A DNA stretch of 64,000 nucleotides from Ceratothoa steindachneri (lineage: Eukaryota > Arthropoda > Malacostraca > Isopoda > Cymothoidae). Within the stretch, counting starts at the first letter, position 1. Each line of letters begins with the position of its first letter. The stretch spans positions 137,884,355 through 137,948,354 of the forward strand of contig OZ018324.1 of NCBI GenBank assembly GCA_963969495.1. Reading direction: 5' to 3'. Shown here piece after piece: positions 1-11,340 of this stretch. Position numbers and translations under genes: made by a program. Below the pieces are notes generated by a model that was not told the DNA's origin, searched no databases, and was given only the letters and a program-made list of their open reading frames with translations.

Positions 1-125
1 CTCAGCCAACCATTAGGCGTTGGCAAAGGAGCCGAAGTTCCTTTGTTGCTGTCTTCCTTAAGGGAAACAGCTTTAGGAACCCCGGAAGATGGCTGGCGAC
101 CAACTTCAGGGGTGTTGCCTCCTGT
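1..125 (-). repeat. ORF1 fragment of GC-rich I-like non-LTR retrotransposon (copy E)
   Basis: These bases align by eye with the 3' part of ORF1 in the other I-A copies (about 40060-40170 and 52750-52865), sharing for example the run 'gaccaacttcaggggtgtt'. The match stops at about 125, where the A-rich tail of copy A begins. The simplest reading is that copy A inserted, in the same orientation, into the ORF1 of an older copy. The rest of that host copy lies outside the window. No open frame of useful length remains. Confidence 0.7.
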
Positions 126-453
126 GTTTTTGTTTTTTTCTCTTTAAAGAGCTCATCTGGCGACTGCCTACTTGGGGAATAGTCGCTGTATTAAAAACTG
201 GCCTATGATTTGGCTACTTTAAGATAAAATTCAAGATAAAAAACAACCCCCTTCCAAAAAAAAGGAAAGGAAAGTGAGCAGTAAGCAAGTTCCTGCATCG
301 GGGGGAGGTCCCCCAGCGCAGGAGCATGCGACCTATAAGAGGGAAAAAAGAGCGAAAAAACCAACATAAAAACAGACAAAAAAAACAAAAAACCTGCTTA
401 AATAATAGGGAGAAAGCCGGCCTCCAACCCCAAAAGTCAACAAGTCGATCAGA

Positions 454-1258
454 CTATGTGCACGCACTCGTCCCAAGTACAAGGGACAGGCAGTAGCGAA
501 CCCACCTATCCCGGTACCGGGACAGGTAACGTGCGCAAAGATCACCCAGACTGAGACATTCGACAAGAATATGCCGAACAGTCTGGGGGACAACGCAGTC
601 GTCGCAATAGGGCGCAGGCGAGCGCTCGATAAAATAGCGATACGTCACATGAGTGTGTCCGATTATAAGACAACACAAAGCGAACTGAAGCCGTCGCAGG
701 ATTGGGGTATAGGTCCATGGGAACAGTCGCGGCGCAATGGCACGCAACTTTACGTTCCCTTCGACCGTCTCCCATCTTCTTTGCCAAGCAGCCCGTATTC
801 CTGCCATGTAGTCGGTGTGAGGGAGAGCGAAACGCTGGTCCGGTCGCAGAGTCCTCGCGGACTCTTTGGCACCCTCATCGGCGCGCTCATTCACCGCAAA
901 TCCTACATGCCTAGGAACCCAGCAGAAGATAAACTCGACATCTGCCCGACTCGCCAAAACCATGGCGTCACGGATAGGCGAACCAGGAAATGCGAAGATT
1001 CCAATGCCTTGAAAGCACTCAGGGCGCTTTGTGAGGCGCTATAAATCACTATCGGGTTCCGAACCGGGCACGTCGCGTAATCTCCCGTACCGAGTGGTTT
1101 ATTGCCACCAGCTCGGCCGTAAAGACATACGCAGCGCCTGGCAGAGCCCCGCTGACTTCAAACAGAGGGGATACGGCGTGGAATTTGACCCCCTCTTGGG
1201 ACTTGGTGCCATCCTTATACACTGGCACGGTTCCAGCGTGACACGAGGTGTGCTCCAA
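454..1258 (-). pseudogene. RNase H domain and C-terminal tail of ORF2, copy A
   Basis: This is the degraded RNase H domain that would remove the RNA strand during target-primed reverse transcription. The first Asp (YKDGT) and the Glu (FTAEL) are visible in the 1049-1258 frame, and the last Asp (NERADEGAK) in the 454-963 frame. The third catalytic Asp is changed: copy C reads YSDSQSA, but here the codons near 1036 read YSASQSA. The C-terminal zinc-like segment (YCDDC...HILVEC) follows. At least one frameshift separates the two halves. Frame loss and loss of a catalytic Asp both argue that it is inactive. Confidence 0.75.
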
Positions 1259-1299
1259 AAAGGGTCGAACGCAATACTCCTGGTGCTGTAGTAGCTTTG

Positions 1300-2942
1300 G
1301 GAGCAGAGGCGTGGCGACAAATAGCCAAATGTGGTAGCCTCCAGGATTGCGTCCTGGGCAGAAGCAGAGGCGCCACTGTCCCGAGAGCTATACCTAGCTC
1401 TCGAAGGAGTTTCGTGGCCGAGCGAATGGCGTCTCTCGGCGGCATAGACACCGTCGAGATCAGCTGCCGATGCAGTGAGAGCAGTTGGCAACTGAGGGAG
1501 GCGTGGGGCTCGCGCGTACAAGCGAGTAATGTACTGAACGTGGCACAGAGAGAGTGGCATCTCCCCAGCATCGACCAACAGGCTTTGCATTGGGGAAGTG
1601 CGGAAGGCATCTGTCAAGAGGCGAAGGCCGCTGTGGTGGATCGAGTCCTGCTTCCGCAATAAACGTTCGGCTGCGGATGCATAAAACTCGCATCTGTATT
1701 CGAGCTTCGAACGAACAAAGGATCGATTAAAAGGTAAGGCAGTAGCCCTATCAGCACCCCACTCGCTGAACGTCACTGAACGGAGAATATCCATGGCGCG
1801 AGTATAAGAGAGCCTAAGGCTGCGAATATGAGCCTTCCAGGTGAGGCATCGGTCAAAGACAAGGCCAAGGAAACGATGCGATTCAACCACTTCCAGGCGT
1901 ACCCCATTAAGAAACAAGTCTGGGTCGGGGTGGAGCCGTGTATGGCGGCAGAAGTGCACGACCTTAATCTTGGCCAAGGAAAACCGAAACCTGTGCGCTT
2001 CGGCATAGCGAGAGACGCGGTTCAATGCCTGTTGGAGTCGACGCTCCAGAAGGGCATCTGGGCCGCGCCCAAAGAGATCGAAAGGTCGTTCACGTAGAGT
2101 GTAGCTAGAACATCTTCCGGAAGCACTGAGGTGATGCCGTTGACGCTCAGGGCAAAGAGTGTGACACTGAGGACACTTTCCTGCGGGACACACTCTTTCT
2201 GCTTCTTTGGGCCGGATAGGGCTCCCCTCACCCGCACGTGGAATCGACGATCTCGCAAAAATTCAGATATAAACATTGGGAGGCGTCCCCTTGTCCCCAT
2301 CGTGTGGAGAGTCTTCATGATACCGTATCACCATGCGGTATCATAGGCCTTATCCAGATCGAAAAACACCGTGGCGTAGTGCTGTCTACGAAGGAAGGCC
2401 TCGCAGATGGCATTTTCCAGTCGGAGCAGAGCATCCGACGTGGAGTGGAGCTAGCGGAAGCTGCACTGTGCAGAATACAGATGGCCTCCGCTGTCCAGGA
2501 AATAGGCCAATCTAACATTTACCAATTTCTCAATAAACTTGCACACGCAAGAGGTTAGAGAGAATGGGCGGATTCCGGTCGGAGTAGAGTTATCTCTCCC
2601 CGGTTTGCGAAAAGCGAGCACAGTAGCGATTCGCCAAGAATCTTGAAGAAGACCCTCCACCCAGATCCTTTCGAACAAATCTAAAGGAAAGGTCATGTCT
2701 CGCTCACCCAGGTGTCCAAGCATGGTGTACGGGACATCGTCCGGACCATGGGTGGTTTCCGCGCACGAAGCAAGAGCGGAGCGCAACTCACTCACAGTAA
2801 ACTTGTCGTGGGAGGGTTCTCCGCCTCTGGAGGTAAAGTCCAGCCGGCGGCCTTCCGCCACATCACGACGTGCATTGAATGCTGGCGGAGCAGCATCCCG
2901 GCTAGAGAATGTGGAAAAAGTGGTGGCAAAGGATTCCGCCAC
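1300..2942 (-). pseudogene. Reverse transcriptase domain of ORF2, copy A
   Basis: Fingers, palm and thumb of a non-LTR reverse transcriptase are spread over several frames (2451-2942, 2022-2318, 1099-2193). Visible landmarks are the motif before the palm (TSCVCKFIEKLVNVRL), the first catalytic Asp in FFDLDKAYD (about 2350-2375) and the thumb segment RFLGLVFDRCLTWKAHIRSL. The second catalytic motif reads YVND at 2085-2096, whereas copy C reads YVDD, so an essential Asp has become Asn. Frameshifts at several points also break the frame. Confidence 0.8.
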
Positions 2943-3129
2943 TGATGAGGGGTCCGAGATTGCGGTTCCATTCTCCTGGAGAACGGGAGAGGGAGCCTGC
3001 GAGAACTTGCCCCGAATCCTTTTGACGCGCTTTCACATCTCTGCTGAAGGGGTCTTATCGTTAATTGAAGACACGTATGCCCGCCAAGAAGAATGGCGGG
3101 CGTGCTTCGAAATATACCGGAACCTAGCC

Positions 3130-3828
3130 CTAGTCGACGAAATTCAGCGACAGTGAACTCGTTCGGCGGCGCTTATAGCACATGTAGGCATAAAGCTTCT
3201 GTTTGAGGGCCGTCTCACACTCGGCCGAACACCATGAGAGTAGTCGGTGTGAAAAACGGCCAGACGTTCTAGGAATACTAGGCAGGCAGGCGGCGATGAG
3301 GTTGCCGAAGAAGAAATCAACGGTCTCATCTATCGACCTAAACTTCTCGACTGAGATAGAGAATTCAGTACTTTCCTGAAATGCAGGCCATCGCGCCCGC
3401 GCCAAGCACCACAGAGGTGTGCTCTCAGGCAGCAGTTGCCCAGAAAATGATATTTGAATGGTAAGGTGATCACTACGATGAAGGTCATCAACCACCCTCC
3501 ACTCAAAATCAGGCTGTGCATCCGAAGAGCACAAAGATAGGTCAAGGCAAAAAAATGACGCGGTTCTCAGGCAGTGGTGCGTAAACTCATCCACGTTTAG
3601 GACACCCATCTCAAGCTCTTCGATCAGATCGGCAAGGACTTGTCCATTGGGATTTATTGAGTCATCTGCCCAGAGAGGATGCCTGCCGTTCAGATCTCCA
3701 AGCAAGAGAAAGGCCCTCGGCAACCGTGCCACGACGCGGCGGAAGTCCCCCGCGTCGAAGTCCACTGAGGTTGGAATGTACGCAAAAATTATAGTATAAC
3801 TCCTATCCAGGTGCAGCTGCACAGCCAC
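3130..3828 (-). pseudogene. APE-type endonuclease, C-terminal two thirds, copy A
   Basis: A 232-residue open segment covers the C-terminal part of an exonuclease-endonuclease-phosphatase domain, the nicking enzyme of non-LTR elements. Visible motifs are YIPTSVD, LLGDLNGRHPLW (metal and DNA contacts) and the C-terminal SDH motif (LHRSDHLTI). The N-terminal third with the catalytic Glu (QET in copy B) is missing, because a deletion joins this frame almost directly to the 3' end of ORF1 at about 3835. The segment continues into the linker before the RT. Confidence 0.8.
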
Positions 3829-3844
3829 TGTATCATCAACGGGA

Positions 3845-5690
3845 AACGGGAAACGTTCACGCTGCGGGAAGGAAAATAGCCCTGATTTAAGCCGGGCTGG
3901 ATGTGAACCCTTTTTGCCGCCAGTTTACCATGGGAGCGCCGAGGTTGAGTAGAACCCGCAGAAGGGCTCCGAATGGGCACGGAAACAACCGAACTCGTTG
4001 GCCTGGATGGGCCACTAGCAGAGGGTGCTTTTCTAACTATTGAGGCATATGACGTTCCAGGCAGAGCCGGGCGCGCGAGGACAGAGTCCTTAACCTCGCG
4101 GAATGAGAGTCGATCCTGGGCCTGAATAGCCAGGATTTCTTTCTTAAGGAGATATGCACCACATTGCTTTGAAAAAGCAGGGTGCGGCTCTCCGCAATTG
4201 ACACACTTGGCCACACACGATTTAGACTTATCGTGTGCTGCTTTGGAGCAATATACAGACTTCGGGTGACCACGAATTTGCACGTCTACAAGAACGATTC
4301 GTATGGCCGAAGCGGTGACAGTAATAGCACCGCCGTGGCAGTGGCACGAATGCCTTCACGCGGTAGCGGTACCAACCGGCACGTACCGACTCAGGGAGCT
4401 TGTCACAGTCGAACGTGATGAAGAGTGTAGGGGTGGGTCTCGAGGCCCCTCCCTGTTTTCTCATTACACGTTTGACCTTGACCGCCCCATGGTCGGCCAG
4501 CTCTAGGGTGATGTCCTCAATGGGGTAGTCAAAGAGTTCCCTCGCCTAAACTACTCCGTTCACAAAGTTCATGGTAGAGTGCGGCGTCACACTCACCGGG
4601 GTGCCATGAAGTGTCCGAAAAGCACTTATCTTGGCCGCCTCGGCGGGATTCACCGCATTTGCCAGAAGGCTCCCGTCCGAGAAATCGGTCACCTTCGGCT
4701 CTCTACCAATTGCACTAGCTAATCCTCTCCTCTGATGGATCATGTTGCCTTTGGCCAAGATAATGCCATCAGTGGAGCGAATAACGAGGAATCGTTTGGA
4801 GCCAGTGGGCTCGAAAACGCAAGGTAACCTCGGAATCAGGGGCCCCGATGTCATCGAAGCTCCGCCCTTTGTACTTTTCGTCTTTGTCATAGTCAGGGGC
4901 TTCGCACCCGGGGGGGGAGGGGCCGGATGTGCCGATCTTGGCTTGTTCGCGTGCCAAAGTGGCAGCAGACCTATCCGTCCCCGTAGCCCCCGCAAATGCA
5001 GAGGAGACCGAGTCTTTTTAGTCTTTCTTGTTTTTTCTTCTTTTTAGGAGAGAAGGACGGAGAATGAACCCGCTTCTCACTTCCGCCGACAGAAGCCCCT
5101 AGGCCAGATGGACCGGCCTCAGCCAGGTCCTTCTTCTAAATGGAAAAGCTCCTGGTGGTCACAGGGGCACAGGTCAGAGGAGATCCCTCCCCTACTTGTA
5201 CTGCCTTGGAGCCCTCAGCCGTTTGAGGAGGACCTTGCATAGGGCCAGATTCGGGTTCGGTGCTCGGCGCCGAGCCCGGATTTCCCCGCATGGACGGCCC
5301 TACCGTCTGAGGCTGGGTTTCCTCAAGGACAATGTCTATCTCAGGAGGGGCCTCAAGTTGGCCATCACCTCCCAGGACATCGCAGGTCCCCTTGGCAGCG
5401 CCACCAGTCTTTTGTATGGAGGCACAGGCCTTGACCGCGGCAAGGTTTAATATTCTTGCCAGCAGGTCTTTTGAGGGAACCGACGAAGGGGCCTGGCTTC
5501 CCTCTCCTCCCTAAGGGGGTTTGCCCTACCGAGCCGCTAAACGAGGGGCAGTCGGCAATGGGCTGCCTGCTGGCTTTCTTAGCAGTCTCCTTAGAAAGAA
5601 AACGAGGGACTGCCGCTGGAAATAGGGAGGTGCCCGGAAGCACCTCTAGAGAAGGGGGTGAGGGGGAGTCCCCTTTACCCATAGGTGAGG
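3845..5690 (-). pseudogene. ORF1 (CCHC nucleic-acid-binding protein), copy A
   Basis: ORF1 of I-type elements makes an RNA-binding protein that packages the transcript. Three zinc knuckles are visible between about 4170 and 4350: CYYCHRFGHTNRSC, a second disrupted by a frameshift, and CVNCGEPHPAFSKQC. An upstream domain (4546-4995) contains the conserved stretch RFLVIRSTDG, probably the RRM-like region of such ORF1s. The N-terminal part (5365-5682) is proline- and serine-rich with low-complexity basic stretches. The reading frame changes at least three times. The C-terminus is cut by the deletion near 3835. Confidence 0.7.
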
Positions 5691-6849
5691 AGTAAGCCTC
5701 CTATCATGTTGAAGAAATATAGAGGGTCCTCTGCGCAAGCACAGGGGAGGGGACCTCCATTTTTTCAGTGGAGTTGCCCGAAGGCGGCTCCGTCGATGAG
5801 GAAGGGGGAATTAGGGGGAGATTTTTTTTTTAAATCATTGGGCATGGTGACCCTAGTTTTTCTGCGGGACGCAATAAATCACCACCTCTTACAGTTTCCC
5901 GCACTGCAAGATGTGCTTACAGGCCTAACAGAGCCAGGCGCCGCCATTTGGGACCACCCCTCTCGCCTGGTGGCCTGGCAGTCCATCGGCATGGCGGCTC
6001 TACCTTGAACACGGCGTAAAAGAAGAGATTGTGAAGAGGAGAGGAAAAGGGATATGAGGAAGGTATCTGTGGGGATGAAGCAGGTTGTTAAAAAACTCCT
6101 ATCCCAAACCAGAGCTCAGGGGTTATAGAACGTTGTCCCCTTTCCCCTCAGCCCCGATCCGGGACGGTTAGCTTGAGAAGAATGTCAGCATCTCCCCTGT
6201 GAAATTAGAGGCTGACCAGAGAAAGTTGTGGGAGAGGTTGTATGAAAAGAGAGGAAACAAGTGTTTTGAAGGAAGGAAGAGAGGCTAAGCTGGGGCCGGA
6301 CGGAGGGCTGAGTCCCGTCAGCTCGGCGCCTAGGATGGCAAATCGCCGCGCCCATTACGGGGTGTTAGACTGAGTAAAGCGTTTTCCAAATTTCCGGTCT
6401 CGAAGGTACATTCAATGGGGAAATACTTGCCCTGTTTTGATAAAGGTTTACATAGTTAAAGCTCATGACGATTCCGATTGCCCAAGAATTTATTTGAACC
6501 GCTACAATAAAAAAAAAGGAAAATTCGACATTCGAATGTTGAATTGAGGTTCTCTCGCCTCTGTTCATTAGTGACAAAAATTATACATGAAAAGAAACAA
6601 TAAAAAATGACATAAATACATAGTTCCAAACAACATCATAGAAACATATAAAGAAATAAATAGGATCGTACAACTATAAATAGAGATATATGTACAGAAG
6701 TTTACTAGGGCAATAAAGCTATACAGTACCAAGATATAAAAAAATTACAAGGGCGTTTTCTTCTTGCTGACGTACGATAAACATACATAAATAAATATTC
6801 AAGGAATCAATGAGGAAAAAAAGAAAGAAAATGTCTCCTCGTTTACAAT

Positions 6850-7330
6850 TAGCTTGTGTTAGGGCGCAAGGGATATCGGCTGAAGCTGTCGGCTAGACAA
6901 TTTTACGTCCCTTTTATGTACATAATCTTATACTGATACTCCTGTAGAAGTAAAATCCAACGAATGATTCTTCCCTTGTTGTTCTTAACATTACGTAAAT
7001 ATGTGAAGGATCGGTGATCGGTCTCGATCACGAACTCTTTTCCTACAAGGTATAATTTGAATTTCTGCATCCCGCCCCAGAAAAGGGCAAGGGCTTCTCG
7101 CTCTACTACGGCATGGTTCTTTTTACGTGGGAGGAGTTCGCGACTCGCGGATGCTACCGGATTGCTTTCACCATCGTCTCCCTATTGCAATAGGGCACAG
7201 CCCATGCCTCGTTGCTTGCATTACTCGGTATTCTGAAAGACTTACGTGGATTAGGTAACCTATGAATGTGGGCGCTCGCCAATTTACCTTTTAGTTGGTG
7301 GAATTGAAAACTGTTTTTTGGAGTACAAAT
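6850..7330 (-). pseudogene. RNase H domain of Gmr1-like element, copy 1
   Basis: Minus-strand translation shows the late part of a gypsy RNase H, including KFKLYLVGKEFVIETDHRSF at about 7011-7070. In active enzymes the TDH motif follows the strand that positions the template. The block EREALALFWGGMQKFKLYL comes just before it. The same motifs recur in copy 2 at about 46620-46700. Stops interrupt the frame. Nothing coding is seen between this domain and the 5' end of I-A copy A at 6361, which should be the 3' untranslated region or LTR. Confidence 0.65.
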
Positions 7331-7437
7331 AATGTGTTAGGGAGATTTATTTTGCTTGAGGTTGCATAAGGGGGCGGAGAGTGGTGCAAAATTGGGAACG
7401 AACTGCCAATAAAACGAAGGAGATCCTATGAAAGATC

Positions 7438-8040
7438 TTAACTGTTACTTATTACAGGGAAAAGAGATGTCCGCGATGGCTCAGTCTTTGTCTTCTTGTG
7501 GGCCAAGTTGATTAATTCCAATGTTGATCCCGAGGTACTTGGTGGTACCATATGCATAATGGTATTTATTAAGGCCAGTAGTGAGGCCTTGCTCACGCAG
7601 CCAACGCAACAGGGCTTGTAGGACGTCCAGGTGCTGGTCCCAATCACCAATGGCGACGTAGATATTGTCAAAGTAGAACGTTACGTTCGACAGCCCATCC
7701 AAAATCCTGCACATTCTATGGTTATAGTTACTACAAGCCATAACCAGGTCAAAGGGGAGCCAGCGGAACTGAATCAAGCTTTTATCCGTGGGGAAAGCCA
7801 TATTTTTGGTAGTAGGTCACAGAGTTGAGCTTACGAAAGTCAATGCACATGCGATATGAACAGTCTGATCTTTTTCACCATTACTATGGGGGACAATGGT
7901 TGAAGTTGAAGGGCTTAATAATATTTAAACAAACTAAATTATTTAATTTGTTGTTGAATGCTTGTCTTAAGTAAATGGAGATGGGGTACAACTTGGAGCG
8001 GATTGGTTATTGGGTAGTTAGAGCGCTGTCGTGCTACAAC
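7438..8040 (-). pseudogene. Reverse transcriptase of Gmr1-like element, copy 1
   Basis: The longest open piece (7481-7801, 106 residues) includes QFRWLPFDLVMACSNYNHRM and the active-site strand FYFDNIYVAIGDWDQHL, where gypsy RTs normally have Y/F-x-DD or YVDD; here the second position is Asn. Upstream, in shifted frames to about 8030, lie the characteristic start (SPIVMVKK) and the segment TQ-PIRSKLYPI. Its N-terminus directly follows the integrase C-terminus, which is the unusual feature of this element. Several frameshifts and stops make it inactive. Confidence 0.75.
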
Positions 8041-8239
8041 TGTGTGGCACATCCTGGAACTTCAGGGATCACATCCCCGAACTGACTCAGCAGCTACGGC
8101 AGCTGACTCTTCTCATTCGGTGTCAGCCGCACGTCAGTATCTAGGGCAGGGAGTGGTAATCGGCAGCACCGGGCAAGGTGGGCAGCGGATAATCTTTGCC
8201 TGCTCCACACAAACAACTTGTTTCATAGCACACTATTCG

Positions 8240-9330
8240 TCGAGGGCCACGATGTTATTAACCCAGGCTCGGCGTTGGTATTTCTTTAGCATTTTAATGT
8301 GAGAGTTTTTTTTCCTGATGGTGTTTTAATCAACTAATCAACAGGGATCGGGCTCTCAAGGAGCGGAAAGGGGCCCTTCTATTGAATGAGAAGTTTGTTA
8401 TTCTCGTTTGGGAGTGAAAACGACACTTCGTCACTGGGCTTAAATCTTCATTCCTTCGATTTGACATCGAAGTACATCTTGTACTTCTCCAGATTGAGGT
8501 CTGCGTTCTGGTACGTTATTTCAAATCACATCTCTAATTTTCGGCGGAGATCCATTAGATACGAGTACGAAGATTGTATCTCGTTGTCGAGTTTAGGGTC
8601 GGAGAATAGTTTCTTTAGGATACTCATTTGACCAGGAACATTTCGCACGTACACCAAATCAAAAGGAACACATCTCAGGGTACGGTGCGGAATTTCTCTG
8701 TAGGCAAATAGTGCAACTGGCAGGTATCGATGCCACTCTCAAGGTCGCTCCGGGCACAGTTTCTTCAAAATGGACTTCGAGGTTCCATTTAATCCTTTAT
8801 AGATCCCGTTTGCGGCATGGTAAAACGGTGTGAAATACACTTCCTTTTGTATTCCAACCTGAGAGAAGATGGAAATGAGGGCTTCCACCCATGTTACGCT
8901 GTCTATCCTCTTGATGGAAGATGAATGGGGCGAATAATGTCAATGACCACACGGGAGAAAGGCTTAGAAATGATGGATCACTTCAGAAGAGGAGCGCATT
9001 TGATGTGGCCTTTTGCCGTAGGCTTCTAGCAAATGTCGCACACGCTGCAGTAATTCGAGATGTACTCTGCCGCGCCAGTCCAAAAGAACTACTTAAAAAT
9101 TCTTTGGGCCGTTTTGTTGTGGCTAAAATAGCCAGTAAACAAACTTCCGTGGGCAGTTTTTTGAATGAGCGGGATGTGAAAGCGGAGCGGAGAACGGATA
9201 ATCCCTGAGCCTCGGTAATATTTCCTTCCAAGCAAGAGCGGTACAACAGGCCTTCCTTCTCAAAGTAAGAAATGATTTTGTTGCCGCGGACGGATTCTCG
9301 CTCGTTGCTCTTGGCTTTTTCCTACAGTAA
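8240..9330 (-). pseudogene. Integrase of Gmr1-like element, copy 1 (upstream of RT)
   Basis: The zinc-binding N-domain is recognisable around 9000-9200 (GYFSHNKTAQ, then CSVCDIC). The core starts with VVIDIIRPI (first catalytic Asp). The middle of the core with the second Asp is deleted compared with copy 2. The C-terminal portion is well preserved across shifted frames between 8240 and 8750: LFAYREIPHRTL, then a GPY/F-like module (LLIQWKGPFPLL). This domain sits 5' of the RT on the minus strand. The gene is broken by frameshifts and a core deletion. Confidence 0.7.
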
Positions 9331-9349
9331 AAGGGGAGACTCACACTCC

Positions 9350-9762
9350 TTGTGGTTCTGGGCGAATCTTTCGCTCATAACGATGCTGAATTCGGAGTCG
9401 AAGGGGGCTTCAAGGAAAGCGGGCGTCTCTGTTTCATTTCCTGAATGGGCTCACGTGACGACGAATTGAGCCACGGGGTTAGAAGAAACATGGTGGCACT
9501 ACCCTACTAGCACGGAACTGAATTTTATAGGGGCTGATACGACTTGAGCCCAGCCGGTGAAATATTTGCATCCTAGTTGGCAATGTACTATGAGGAAGCG
9601 GTTTGCGCGTCCCAGGTACTTATTGACTACCGCAAAATTTTCGTGCTTCGAGGCTACTGTGGGGAACACTTCGTCATAAACGACTATACTGATGTATCCT
9701 ATATCTCGGACGAGGGTGTATACTCGGCAGCAATTTACTTCTCTATTCTCGAAATTCAGACT
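9350..9762 (-). pseudogene. Putative protease/linker region of Gmr1-like element, copy 1
   Basis: Translation in the minus frames gives weakly conserved sequence between gag and integrase, including YFTGWAQVVSAPIKF. The equivalent of copy 2 (48306-48611) reads YFSRWAEFVSAPIKF, so the segment was coding in the ancestor. An aspartic protease would be expected at this place, but I cannot point to a clear DTG/DSG motif, so the function is inferred from position only. Confidence 0.35.
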
Positions 9763-10476
9763 TCAAGGAGAACTCTTATGGAATAGGAAATTGTCGTGAT
9801 GTCGGGAGGAATTGGGAGCAGAGAGAGAAGCAAGGGAATCAGCTCGTGACGATAGTGGCAGGGGGCGGCACTGACTTGGTGTACCTGGTGACAGAAGTAC
9901 TACGGAGTTGGGAGTTCTAGGGGAGTTCGGTAGTAAATGGCCTTCTACACGGCAGGTAAAACATTCAATAGGCCTCCTGGGGAAGGATGAAGCAGGGAAA
10001 TTTGATGCAAATGGTTTAATATCCCGGAGTTCAGATGCAGAGAAATTTCTGGGTTTTGAGGGGCCAGTAATCTTAACGAACTTACTGGGGTTGTGTGGAG
10101 GAAATCTTGGGTTGTTATTTTTTGCCTTGGGTGACAAAGGGAGAAGCTTCTTATATTCCTTCGGGTAACAATTATGGCTAGTCTCGTATACATCAGCCTC
10201 TTCAACGCATTCTTTGAAGGTATAGCATCTACAATCCTTCAAGAATGAACGAATTTCTGAATGGAGCGAAGGCAAGAAATGGTTCTTCAGGACAAAGACG
10301 ACTAGGGAGTAATAGTCAAGGGCAATTTTAGAAGAGTCCAACCAGAAGTTAAAATGCCTTTGGGGAGTGTTGCCAAACTGACAGAAAGTTTGGTTGGGTT
10401 GGATTCGGGCGTGACGAAACTTGGAGCGATAAAAATCAAGGGTCATATTATACGTCACCACAAGCTCGGATTTCAA
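9763..10476 (-). pseudogene. Gag of Gmr1-like element, copy 1 (main part with degenerate zinc knuckle)
   Basis: An open frame of 237 residues. The first 95 residues look like a capsid domain (DFYRSKFRHARI, FNFWLDSSKIALDYYSL). Towards the end, at about residues 165-183, a degenerate CCHC knuckle appears (CFTCRVEGHLLPNSPR) with the last Cys lost. The middle is proline-, serine- and asparagine-rich. It follows the coiled-coil-like N-terminus at 10600-10891 after a frameshift. No intact start codon in frame with the N-terminal part remains. Confidence 0.65.
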
Positions 10477-10599
10477 GGACGAATAATAAATCGTAGCTTT
10501 AGATGGGAGGGAAATAAATATGTCCCAGAAAATCTTTTCGAAGTGAGTTAATTATGACTCGAAATCCTCGTCTTCTTAAAAAACGGGGAGCTTCACCAA

Positions 10600-10891
10600 T
10601 GCTGACTAGGGAATTTCAGCGCAAGAAGTGATATAGAGGGTCAAGACCCTCGCTTGAATTAATTCGAGGTCATACTGGCGTATTTCTCTCCTTTCTTCCC
10701 TCTCTCGTTCTTCTCGTTTCCGTTTTTCTGCTCTCTCTTGCTCTTTTTTCTGCTCTCTCATGCTCTTGTTGTTATCTTGCTCTCCCGTTTCTTTCCTCTT
10801 CCTGGATATACGATAGAAGATCGTTGCCTGTTAAGCTAAGAGACTCACCTTGGAGCTTTAAACGATCAAAAGACGACATATTTCGTGCCAT
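10600..10891 (-). pseudogene. Gag N-terminus of Gmr1-like element, copy 1 (charged coiled coil)
   Basis: From an ATG at 10891 the minus strand reads MARNMSSFDRLKLQGESLSL and then a long Glu/Arg-rich stretch, encoded by the CT-rich plus-strand run at 10690-10800, typical of a charged coiled coil. A TAA stop follows the first 39 codons and frame changes occur further on. The segment ends in YDLELIQARVLTL. It joins gag at 10476 by position and sense. Not reported as an uninterrupted frame because of the stops. Confidence 0.5.
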
Positions 10892-11268
10892 AGCGGAATA
10901 TCCGAACTAATAAAATCAAATTAATCTTAATCAATGCAACAAGGTTGACGATCTGGTCTAAAGTGGTATGCGCGCACGAAAAGAAAATTATTTACAAAAA
11001 GAAATAATTAATGCGAGAGCCTTGCCTTGTCAATTAACCCCCCACCAATAAATACAATCCTAAATGAACCTTAGCGGATAAAAGGCGACGATCAAGCTGA
11101 GGAAGCAAATTAAAACGCATAGTCTCACGCATAGAAGGACACACAGACAAAAGAAAAATATATGAAAAGATATTTTTACTGCACCTTTAAGCAACCAGAA
11201 TTATCAAAAGACCTCTTATAATATGAATAGATATATATTTACTATATGTGGAGGTATGGAGGTATAGC

Positions 11269-11270
<2 letters not shown>

Positions 11271-11327
<57 letters not shown>

Positions 11328-11340
11328 TATATATTTATTT
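11271..11340. repeat. AT dinucleotide microsatellite
   Basis: About 20 uninterrupted AT units followed by an imperfect ATTT/ATAT tail. Long AT repeats of this kind recur at 15179, 55575 and 57499. Confidence 0.95.

Larger units (their letters stand above)
126..6361 (-). mobile_element. I-group non-LTR retrotransposon, family I-A, copy A (near full length, dead)
   Basis: Read on the minus strand, the element runs 5' to 3' from about 6361 to 126: a GC-rich leader (about 5700-6361), ORF1 with three CCHC knuckles, then ORF2 with APE endonuclease, RT, RNase H and an A-rich tail. The 5' end is defined by the block ending 'ttacgggg', shared with copies B (42687) and C (55283); the 3' end is shared with copy C (48541). 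The order EN-RT-RNase H with a CCHC ORF1 fits the I group (I/Nimb/Loa-like); the exact clade needs a tree. Relative to copies B and C it has lost about 660 bp near 3835 (EN N-terminus plus ORF1 C-terminus) and has many frameshifts. The flanks hint at a short 'gtgtt' duplication, which is not secure. Confidence 0.85.
6362..10891 (-). mobile_element. Ty3/gypsy-type LTR retrotransposon with integrase before RT (Gmr1-like), copy 1
   Basis: Minus-strand translation in all frames gives, from high to low coordinates: gag (10891-9763), a protease/linker region, an integrase zinc domain, core and GPY/F-type C-terminus (about 9330-8240), then RT (about 8040-7440) and RNase H (about 7330-6850). Standard Ty3/gypsy order is RT-RNase H-integrase; here integrase comes first, as in the Gmr1 group described from deuterostomes. 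The integrase C-terminus is followed within about 60-80 codons by the RT start, with no LTR or gag between, so a tandem of two normal elements is unlikely. LTRs could not be delimited. The coding regions carry many stops and frameshifts. Confidence 0.75.
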
